Below are positions 1 to 4,968 of a stretch of 5,450 bases of DNA, one piece after another. Positions within the stretch are counted from its first letter, which is position 1. Each line of letters starts with the position of its first letter. The stretch covers positions 1 to 5,450 of the forward strand of contig CAJPRR010000145.1 of the NCBI GenBank assembly GCA_905373085.1. Direction: 5' to 3'. A program made the position numbers and the translations under genes. The DNA is from an uncultured Selenomonas sp. Lineage in GTDB: Bacteria > Bacillota > Negativicutes > Selenomonadales > Selenomonadaceae. The notes below the pieces were generated by a model. It searched no databases, was not told where the DNA came from, and worked only from the letters and a program-made list of their open reading frames with translations.

Positions 1-212
1 GCCTCTCGACAGGGACGTTCTCTTTCAGCGATTTGGAGAACGGTGCGGACTACAGCGCAAAGAGCATAGGCGCCGAGTATCACCACTACGGCAGCTATGA
101 CAAGATGAGCCGACAAGAGAAGAACAAGGTCTATAACACCATAGGCCTCTCCCCCAACCTTTCCATGCCTGCCAAGGGCGATGTGTTGTGGTCAAGCATT
201 TTTGTAACATAA
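1..212 (+). pseudogene. 3' fragment of a filamentous haemagglutinin/CdiA-like secreted protein, cut by the IS element
   Basis: An open frame enters from the left edge (first full codon at base 3) and reads 69 residues before a TAA at 210-212. The first 60 residues are rich in Gly, Ser, Asn and Tyr and include FSFSDLENGADYSAKSIGAE and, near residues 48-60, GLSPNLSMPAKGD. This style resembles the late part of the large haemagglutinin-repeat or CdiA-type exoproteins of Negativicutes, which are exported by two-partner secretion and lie on the cell surface. The last nine residues and the stop codon come from the terminal repeat of the adjoining insertion sequence, so the natural C-terminus is missing. 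The codon for Asp60 straddles the IS end at base 182. The start of the gene is outside the window. The family assignment is from recall of similar proteins and is moderate; truncation by the IS is better supported. Confidence 0.55.
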
Positions 213-220
213 GTGTCCAA
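182..220 (+). repeat. Right terminal inverted repeat of the IS3-family element (orfB end)
   Basis: This end starts TGTGTTGTGG and contains the shared core TTGTAACA at 202-209. Aligned with the reverse complement of 1417-1455 it matches at 28 of 39 positions, including eight consecutive bases at the tip and eight in the core. The orfB stop codon (226-228) lies just inside. The outer boundary was set where the similarity stops and where TG is the terminal dinucleotide. Confidence 0.8.
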
Positions 221-225
221 TAAAC

Positions 226-1119
226 TTATGACGAATACCTCGCTTCGAATGGCGTACGGTAACCGTTATAAGAATGCGGACGTACATGGTTGTACGTGGT
301 ATAGGCAAAATGCTCAACGGCGCGATAGAGAGATTCCTTATCGTGATACTCGTGAAGATAAATTTCTTCATTCTTCAGCGTGTTGAAATAGCGCTCCATA
401 GGGGCGTTATCATACGGGCATCCAGCCTTGCTCATGCTTTGCGTCAGTTCCTGCGCCTCACAGAAATCTGTGAATGCTTTTGATGTATACGGGCTGCCCT
501 GATCGCTATGAAGAATCAAGTCTTTGCTTCTCTTTCGTTGGCTGCTAAGTGCTTTACGCAGCGTTCGGATTGCCAAGTCGCTTGTCATACGTCGATCGGT
601 CAAGCTTGCAACGACGCTGCGATCATACAGGTCAATGATCGTACAATTATATCGAACATCACCTCCACAGAGAAATAAATAGGTGAAATCCGTCGCCCAT
701 TTTTGATTGATTTGTGTTGCTGTAAAATCTTGCTTGAGCAGATTCTCAAACTTCTTATGAGGTGGACCACCTTGATATCGCGGAGCTTTTCGCCGCACAA
801 TAGAGTGCAATCCCAGTTCCGTATTCATATACTTATGAACCGTAAGAGCTGAAAGATGAATGCCCTTGCGCGCCAAATGAATTTGCATCCTGCGATAGCC
901 GGCAACGCCGTTGGTTTCATGGTATATGGCTTGAATTTGACGAAGGATGGTCTGTTTTCGGGCAGCCTCCTTTGCTCGTCTGTGTTTTCGGTAGTTGTAA
1001 TAAGCATTCGGATACATTCCCAAACGCCGCAGCAACCACCGAATGCCAAATAGATTCTGATGTTCGTCTATGAATCGATATGCCTCTAGTCGATTCCCTT
1101 TGCGAAGAATGCCGCCGCT
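226..1119 (-). CDS. IS3-family transposase OrfB (DDE integrase domain), expressed by -1 frameshift from orfA
   Basis: This is the catalytic half of the transposase. It starts here at the AGC codon entered after slippage, giving 297 residues; read alone, a TTG at 1035 would give 269 residues. Numbering from that TTG, an HTH_21-like segment covers about 25-75 and the rve integrase core about 105-265. The catalytic triad is D116 (WATDFTYL), D178 (HSDQGS) and E214 (NAPMERYF), with 35 residues between D178 and E214, the DD35E spacing, and K221 seven residues after E214. The frame extends upstream of 1035 with family-like sequence (YRFIDEHQNLFGIRWLL), which supports production mainly as an OrfAB fusion. 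No stop or missing motif is seen. The protein cuts and joins IS ends in the cytoplasm together with OrfA. Confidence 0.92.
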   Translation of the reverse strand, partial: SGGILRKGNRLEAYRFIDEHQNLFGIRWLLRRLGMYPNAYYNYRKHRRAKEAARKQTILRQIQAIYHETNGVAGYRRMQIHLARKGIHLSALTVHKYMNTELGLHSIVRRKAPRYQGGPPHKKFENLLKQDFTATQINQKWATDFTYLFLCGGDVRYNCTIIDLYDRSVVASLTDRRMTSDLAIRTLRKALSSQRKRSKDLILHSDQGSPYTSKAFTDFCEAQELTQSMSKAGCPYDNAPMERYFNTLKNEEIYLHEYHDKESLYRAVEHFAYTTYNHVRPHSYNGYRTPFEARYSS

Positions 1120-1385
1120 TTTTTTAGGAAAAGATTTTCTTTTCGTGTTTCTGCAAGTTCTTCGCGCAAACGACGATTCTCCTTCATGAGCTCCAGATCA
1201 TTTTGGGCGGTTGGATTTTTTGAGGCGTTTTCTTGGCATTCTTCGCTGAATTCTTTGCACCATTTGCAGATGCTTGCTTTTGAAACTCCATACTCTGCCG
1301 TCAAGCTTCGGTATGTGCGTCCCTCTTCGATATGAAGTCGGACGATCTGTTGTTTAAATTCTGGTTCATAATGTTGTTGCGACAA
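1086..1385 (-). CDS. IS3-family transposase OrfA (helix-turn-helix, leucine zipper)
   Basis: This 99-residue protein binds the IS ends and supplies the N-terminal part of the OrfAB transposase. Residues about 6-46 form the IS3/IS911-type helix-turn-helix (YEPEFKQQIVRL, YGVSKASICKWCKEF). Residues about 62-92 form a heptad leucine pattern (LELMKENRRLREELAE, then ENLFLKKA), the expected coiled coil for multimerisation. The start is a TTG at 1385-1383, chosen because AAAGGGGA lies about nine bases upstream and no ATG fits the family N-terminus. The frame ends in TAG at 1086-1088, after the slippage tract that leads into orfB, and OrfA shares 34 bases with the orfB frame. Length and layout are normal for the family. 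Confidence 0.92.
   Translation of the reverse strand: MSQQHYEPEFKQQIVRLHIEEGRTYRSLTAEYGVSKASICKWCKEFSEECQENASKNPTAQNDLELMKENRRLREELAETRKENLFLKKAAAFFAKGID
1119..1125 (-). promoter_or_regulatory. A7 programmed -1 ribosomal frameshift site between orfA and orfB
   Basis: On the minus strand the tract reads CTA AAA AAA GCG in the orfA frame. A -1 slip on the two AAA lysine codons makes the next codon AGC and continues as SGGILRKGNRLEAYRF into the orfB frame with no intervening stop. This is the classical slippery sequence of IS3-family elements. Frame arithmetic was done by hand and is consistent; slippage efficiency cannot be judged. Confidence 0.82.
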
Positions 1386-1416
1386 GAATCAAATCCCCTT
1401 TCACCAGATGGCTTCT

Positions 1417-1455
1417 TTAGACATTCCTGTTACAACTTTAGTTTACTACAACACA
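1417..1455 (-). repeat. Left terminal inverted repeat of the IS3-family element (orfA end)
   Basis: Read on the minus strand this end starts TGTGTTGTAG and carries the TTGTAACA core at 1428-1435. It is the partner of 182-220. It lies about 32 bases upstream of the orfA start, so the orfA promoter probably overlaps it. It is also the IS end nearest to the SIR2-like gene. In IS3 elements the outward-facing -35 box usually lies in the other end, so this end is not an obvious promoter source for that gene. Confidence 0.8.
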
Positions 1456-1615
1456 CTAGTTCAACCGGTGGTTTTGATTTACGCAAGCATCCTAAACTAT
1501 TGCTATACACATGTACGAATTCTGTGGTAAAATATAAGATATAACTTACGTTATAAATGCGCAATTTTAATTTATATGTAATATATCATTGTAGTGTAAC
1601 AGGAGGTTAAAGATC
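1456..1615 (+). promoter_or_regulatory. AT-rich leader and probable promoter region of the SIR2-like gene, with palindrome and strong RBS
   Basis: These 160 bases between the IS end and the ATG hold no convincing gene. Possible -10 elements are TATACA (1504-1509), TAAAAT (1528-1533), TATAAG (1533-1538) and TATAAC (1540-1545); none has a well-spaced consensus -35, so the promoter cannot be fixed. TATAAC (1540-1545) and GTTATA (1550-1555) form a perfect 6+6 bp palindrome around TTAC. It lies about 60 bases before the start codon and could be an operator or chance in AT-rich DNA. AGGAGG at 1601-1606 sits nine bases before the ATG at 1616 and is a near-perfect Shine-Dalgarno sequence. Confidence 0.5.
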
Positions 1616-4072
1616 ATGGAAATTAAAAGTTTTTCTGATATGAGAGAAATTATTATTGAAAATTTTCGTAAAAAAACACTTATTCCAATTATTGGATCCG
1701 GATTCTCGCAAGGAAGTAAAAGCCTTAAGGGATATGTTCCTTCTGGCAAGGAGTATATTGATTATATGAGGGCACGTCTAAATAAATGCGGTGCCTTATC
1801 TGATTTGGAAAAAGAAGAATTAAAAGTATACTCTTTTTCGGAACTTTCTACTGTTTATCATGAGGAAATTTCTCTGGATGAGAGAAAAGAATATTTAAGG
1901 AATAATTTTAGTAAAGTTCTTCTAGATAATATAAGGAAACCCTTGCTACAAATAGATTGGCCGTATATATATACATTAAATATTGACGATGCAATTGAGA
2001 AAAACAGCAGCTATCATCAAATAATATATTCTAATAGAGAAGTGAGTCCAGATATATACGATTACGAAAAATGTGTAATAAAACTGCATGGAGATATCAA
2101 TGATCTATTAGCATATTCTGATTCACAAAGCGTAGTTTTTACTAAGGTACAATATGCTTCGAGTTTAAAAAAGAACCTCTCGCTTTTAAACAAATTAGAG
2201 CATGATATTTCCTATCAAAATATTATATATTTAGGTTGTAGTTTGGATGATGAAATAGACATTTTAAAAGTGTCGCTCAACTCAAATACAGTTCAAGTAA
2301 ATCGCTATATCTGCGCGGTGAATACTCCAGGAAGATTGGAAAAAATTAGATACAAGCAATATGGTATTACTCATGTTTTATTATTTCATGATTATGATAG
2401 TATGTACACAGATATTTATAATGCGTGGCAAGAGTCCAAAAGACTCACCACTGATGATTTGGATACATGGAACACGGTATATCACAAAAATGATGTGCTT
2501 TCCTCGGATTTTAAAAAGAATAAATCATATCTTTTTTGGGGAAAAAGTTTGCTTACAAAACAGCGTTCAATAGAAAAGCCATATTTTTTTATAGAAAGAG
2601 AAATTACAAAACAGATATATAACAATTTAACAAAAAATTCTATACAGTTTGTACTAGGTAGTGCATGTAGTGGAAAAACATACGTTTTGATAGATCTGGC
2701 CTGCCGAATCCGTAATCGAAAAGTATATATTTTTGAATCGAAAGACAGTCTTTCGGATTATGCGTTAAAAAAGTTGATGAATGTAAATAAAGCATTACTG
2801 CTGTTTGACAGTAGTGCTTTGACAACAAGTCAAATAGATAGCGTTATTCATAATATTGGAGAATTAGAAAAGAAAGGTATTAGCATTGTTTTTTTTGAGA
2901 AAAAAAGGAACCGGGATTTGGCAGATATTTTACAAATTGCAGAAAAAGACGATATAATTTTTCCGATAATAGATTTGCCGAATAAGTTTACAAATTGTGA
3001 ATTAACGCAAATCAATCAACGCCTGACATCTATTAATGCAGGAATATTTTCTTCAGAGAAAACCATTTTAGATAATATAATCTATCAAAGCAGAATCCTC
3101 CGTGAAGGAAATAAATATCAACGTTTGTATCCGTTAAAATCCACAAAAAGAGAGATTTCCGTTTTAATTTCTTTAGCCATAGAACGAAAACTATATTCTA
3201 TTTCCGTTACACAATTTGGATTCTCAGAAGAGGCCATATTACAAGTGCAGAAAGTTTCTCCTTTGATCGATATAGAGGAAACATGGGGCTTTGAGAAGTC
3301 TCCCAGTAAAAACTCCTCTATAAAATATGTCTTAAATGCTGAATACTGGCTTTTTGACCAACTATCAGAGCTTGCAACCTCTAATCCTAATGGCATCGAA
3401 GAAGCATATTTTTACATCGTAAAAAAGATTCTTGATATGGAAAAGATAGATGGCACGATAGAAAAAAACAATTTGCCATACAAGCAATATATTTTGTTCG
3501 ATAATATAAATCAAATTTTTGCTTGGGGGAGAAGAGGAAATTTATCATTAATACGCAAGATCTATGACAAACTTAACACACTATTATCCACAGATCCACA
3601 ATATATGCATCAACGTTCTAAATGCTATATACGATCATCTTTTTATGAAAAAACATATGAGAAAAAAATAGATTTTTTGAAACGTGCTTCTCGATGTAGC
3701 ATAGTTGCAGAACAAATTATTGAGTCAAGATATAAAAAATCCGCTAATGAAAAATTGCTTATCTCATTAGCTCATGTAAAGTATACAAGAGCTATTGCAG
3801 AATGCATAATATGTAGTATCAATAACTATGAGGATGTCCAATTAAATCAAGAAACAACCTGTCTATTATATGAAGCAATGACATCACCATATAATTCATA
3901 CGCATATGCAAAAAATGATTGGATAAACAGAGATAATGTTATGGAAGCATTTGTATCAGAATTGATTATAAATAATGATAATCTATCTACTGATACAAAG
4001 AAGCAGTTGGAAAGTCTTTTTAGAATGTTTCAAGAGAAAAACATCATAAAACAAGATAATTCTATGATGTAA
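1616..4072 (+). CDS. SIR2-like NADase fused to a P-loop (STAND/AAA-type) NTPase; probable single-protein anti-phage defence gene
   Basis: The protein has 818 residues. The ATG is fixed by AGGAGG nine bases upstream. Residues about 15-270 form a SIR2-like domain: nucleotide-binding loop IIGSGFS (25-31), TLNIDDAIE (120-128) with N122 and D124, LHGD (157-160) with the probable catalytic H158, and LGCSLDDEID (206-215). In bacterial defence proteins such as ThsA, DSR2 and SIR2-STAND (AVAST type V), this Asn/His pair hydrolyses NAD+. Residues about 320-455 form a P-loop NTPase: Walker A GSACSGKT (348-355), Walker B-like ALLLFDSS (393-400), then a strand SIVFFEKKRNRD (423-434). Residues about 508-585 look like a winged-helix segment, and about 590-810 is helical, possibly TPR-like (DPQYMHQRSKCYIRSS), a candidate sensor. 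No signal peptide or membrane helix is seen, so it is cytoplasmic. Inferred role: invader sensing, oligomerisation, NAD+ depletion and growth arrest. No partner gene is present, and its AT-rich codons differ sharply from the right-hand neighbours, suggesting transfer. The domain calls are firm; the trigger is unknown. Confidence 0.88.
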   Translation: MEIKSFSDMREIIIENFRKKTLIPIIGSGFSQGSKSLKGYVPSGKEYIDYMRARLNKCGALSDLEKEELKVYSFSELSTVYHEEISLDERKEYLRNNFSKVLLDNIRKPLLQIDWPYIYTLNIDDAIEKNSSYHQIIYSNREVSPDIYDYEKCVIKLHGDINDLLAYSDSQSVVFTKVQYASSLKKNLSLLNKLEHDISYQNIIYLGCSLDDEIDILKVSLNSNTVQVNRYICAVNTPGRLEKIRYKQYGITHVLLFHDYDSMYTDIYNAWQESKRLTTDDLDTWNTVYHKNDVLSSDFKKNKSYLFWGKSLLTKQRSIEKPYFFIEREITKQIYNNLTKNSIQFVLGSACSGKTYVLIDLACRIRNRKVYIFESKDSLSDYALKKLMNVNKALLLFDSSALTTSQIDSVIHNIGELEKKGISIVFFEKKRNRDLADILQIAEKDDIIFPIIDLPNKFTNCELTQINQRLTSINAGIFSSEKTILDNIIYQSRILREGNKYQRLYPLKSTKREISVLISLAIERKLYSISVTQFGFSEEAILQVQKVSPLIDIEETWGFEKSPSKNSSIKYVLNAEYWLFDQLSELATSNPNGIEEAYFYIVKKILDMEKIDGTIEKNNLPYKQYILFDNINQIFAWGRRGNLSLIRKIYDKLNTLLSTDPQYMHQRSKCYIRSSFYEKTYEKKIDFLKRASRCSIVAEQIIESRYKKSANEKLLISLAHVKYTRAIAECIICSINNYEDVQLNQETTCLLYEAMTSPYNSYAYAKNDWINRDNVMEAFVSELIINNDNLSTDTKKQLESLFRMFQEKNIIKQDNSMM

Positions 4073-4083
4073 ATATAACACAT

Positions 4084-4110
4084 ATTTAGAGAGCATAATC
4101 TTCTCTAAAT
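4084..4110. terminator. Perfect 9-bp hairpin between convergent genes, possible weak bidirectional terminator
   Basis: ATTTAGAGA (4084-4092) and TCTCTAAAT (4102-4110) are exact reverse complements around a nine-base loop. The hairpin starts 11 bases after the SIR2-like gene stop and ends 12 bases before the stop of the opposing 92-residue gene, the expected place for a shared terminator. The stem is AT-rich and no T-run follows on either strand, so it is not a textbook intrinsic terminator. It also marks the edge of the AT-rich segment, so it could be a leftover of an insertion end. Confidence 0.4.
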
Positions 4111-4122
4111 CAATTGCCCGGC

Positions 4123-4401
4123 TTAGATGCGTTTCATGCACCAAGCCATCGCATGACCGCCGTCCTCGAAAAGCTCTGCGGCGGCTTCGACGAGATTCAG
4201 GCGGCATTCAATGTCCGCGAAGCCTGTCTCCTCCGACATTTCGACCATCTCGTAGATGGCTGCGTGGAAGCCCCAGCATTCCATTCCGACCACAAGGATC
4301 TGTTCGCCGTAGCGCAGGATCGCGCCGCTCGTTCCAAACCGCATCTCATCAAGGTGTTCCATCGTGGTGGTCTTCGGCCATCTTGCTTCTGCGTTCTTCA
4401 T
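4123..4401 (-). CDS. Unrecognised 92-residue protein
   Basis: I do not recognise this family. The start at ATG 4401-4399 is chosen because GAGG lies eight bases upstream; the same frame stays open upstream to an ATG at 4485, but that stretch has no good ribosome binding site and is less protein-like. The protein is acidic and compact. It has a predicted beta stretch GAILRYGEQILVVGM (about residues 24-38) followed by helical, Glu-rich segments (IYEMVEMSEETGF; LNLVEAAAELFEDGG) and a short basic tail ending CMKRI. There is no signal peptide or membrane segment. It is GC-rich like the other minus-strand genes, follows DUF5049 after about 160 bases and may have its own promoter there. Its placement suggests a small accessory protein of a phage or mobile element. 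Coding status is supported by the long frame, RBS and composition. Confidence 0.65.
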   Translation of the reverse strand: MKNAEARWPKTTTMEHLDEMRFGTSGAILRYGEQILVVGMECWGFHAAIYEMVEMSEETGFADIECRLNLVEAAAELFEDGGHAMAWCMKRI

Positions 4402-4561
4402 TTTGTGTTCCTCGCTTTCTGTGTGTAGGTTGTTTCCTTCGGTCATGTGTATATATGCCTCTAAACGCAGAATATAGTAAGTCATATTTCGGATAAACTA
4501 CACTTATATTTCGAGAGAAACACAGCCCCGAAAGGCTGTGCTGAATCGCTGAGAGCGTAGG
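4402..4561 (-). promoter_or_regulatory. Intergenic region with possible promoter for the 92-residue gene
   Basis: This 160-base gap follows the DUF5049 gene on the minus strand. It is more AT-rich than its neighbours, and TATATT and CATATATACA occur on the minus strand roughly 40 to 90 bases before the start codon; no convincing -35 box is seen. The hairpin at 4521-4540 separates it from the DUF5049 gene. ATATTTCG occurs twice on the plus strand about 20 bases apart (around 4484 and 4506), a small direct repeat of unknown meaning. Confidence 0.3.
4521..4540 (-). terminator. Hairpin after the DUF5049 gene, possible intrinsic terminator
   Basis: On the minus strand CACAGCC and GGCTGTG form a perfect 7-bp GC-rich stem with a six-base loop, about 20 bases beyond the DUF5049 stop. 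It is followed by TTTCTCTCG, a short pyrimidine stretch rather than a clean T-run. It would end the DUF4314-DUF5049 transcript and leave the next gene to its own promoter. Confidence 0.5.
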
Positions 4562-4738
4562 CTATTTTTTACCCGTGAGGATAAATCGTACATACGCCGC
4601 ACGGTCTTCCTCGATGAAGCAGACCAGTTCGTAGAAGCCCATCTCAAATGCAATGCGCTGAACACCGGGAACGTCGAACATATTCACTCGCCCCGAGTTG
4701 CGGATGTCTATGATCTGTGCGAAAACCTTCTCGTTCAT
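4562..4738 (-). CDS. DUF5049-family small phage-associated protein
   Basis: This 58-residue protein contains FAQIIDIRNSGRVNMFDVPG followed by a segment with FELVCFIEE-like character (actual residues FYELVCFIEEDRAAYVRFIL). This pattern matches my recollection of DUF5049, a short family found in prophages and conjugative elements of Clostridia and Negativicutes; its biochemical function is not known to me. The ATG at 4738 overlaps the stop of the DUF4314 gene as ATGA, so the two are very likely translationally coupled, and a GAAGG sequence lies about nine bases upstream. The same frame is open further upstream to 4810, but that extension overlaps DUF4314 and does not resemble the family. The protein is soluble, with no membrane segment. 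Confidence 0.75.
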   Translation of the reverse strand: MNEKVFAQIIDIRNSGRVNMFDVPGVQRIAFEMGFYELVCFIEEDRAAYVRFILTGKK

Positions 4739-4968
4739 GACTCGCCCTTCTGCACGATGCGGAAGGAATCCACGTCGGGGATCAGACTCAGCGAGGAACC
4801 CGTTTCCCATCGGACGAGAAGCTGTCCCGCGTCGTCAACGCCCATGACCTCGCCCAGCGTTCCCGTCGGTGGGACTTGCGGATCGTCCATTCCGAGGAGT
4901 TCCACCTTCGTCCTGCGCGGATACCGCTCTCGAAGTGCGGCGATCTGTTCTTTACTCAGAAACCGCAT
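4735..4968 (-). CDS. DUF4314 domain-containing protein, phage/mobile-element associated
   Basis: This 77-residue protein starts at ATG 4968 with GGAAGGAGG about ten bases upstream. The N-terminus (FLSKEQIAALRERYPRRTKV) is a helix followed by a basic turn. The rest is a small beta-barrel-like segment with DDPQVPPTGTLGEVMGVDD, then a strand with the LLVRWETGSSLSLIPDVDSF pattern typical of DUF4314. The PxGTxGxVxxVDDxGxxxVxWxxG style resembles small SH3-like folds, but no substrate is known. In prophages of Clostridia this gene commonly lies beside DUF5049 and the virulence-related protein gene, as here. Its start overlaps the end of the upstream broken gene by 17 bases, and its stop overlaps the DUF5049 start, so the three were one operon. 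It is intact. Confidence 0.8.
   Translation of the reverse strand: MRFLSKEQIAALRERYPRRTKVELLGMDDPQVPPTGTLGEVMGVDDAGQLLVRWETGSSLSLIPDVDSFRIVQKGES

Larger units (their letters stand above)
182..1455 (-). mobile_element. Complete IS3-family insertion sequence, about 1274 bp
   Basis: The element contains two overlapping transposase frames on the minus strand (orfA then orfB). It is bounded by imperfect terminal inverted repeats that begin TGTGTTGT on both sides and match at 28 of 39 positions, giving the 5'-TG...CA-3' ends usual for IS3-family elements. The length is normal for the family. Transposition is copy-out/paste-in through a circular intermediate, carried out by the OrfAB fusion. The transposase frames are open and the DDE residues are present, so the copy looks potentially active. 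The three bases outside the ends are CGA on the left and CTA on the right, so an exact 3-bp target duplication is not seen. The left flank is a haemagglutinin-like gene and the right flank is unrelated AT-rich DNA, which suggests rearrangement after insertion. It is probably near the IS150 or IS3 group, but the subgroup is not settled. Confidence 0.88.

Noticed and set aside
25..210. Minus-strand open frame of 61 residues at the left edge
   Set aside because: It is Cys/Arg/Ser-rich, antisense to the haemagglutinin-like frame and begins inside the IS terminal repeat.
1332..1544. Open frame of 70 residues on the plus strand across the IS end
   Set aside because: It is antisense to orfA, crosses the IS terminal repeat and has no ribosome binding site or recognisable family.
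1436..4110. Two-gene defence system such as SIR2-HerA, Thoeris or SIR2-APAZ
   Set aside because: No HerA-type ATPase, TIR protein or Argonaute/APAZ sequence is present; the NTPase is fused in the same protein.
4114..4428. Plus-strand open frame of 104 residues
   Set aside because: It is the antisense shadow of the 92-residue minus-strand gene, whose RBS and composition are better.
4562..4810. Longer 82-residue version of the DUF5049 gene
   Set aside because: The extra 24 residues overlap DUF4314 in another frame and look unlike the family; the ATG at 4738 in the ATGA overlap has a better RBS.
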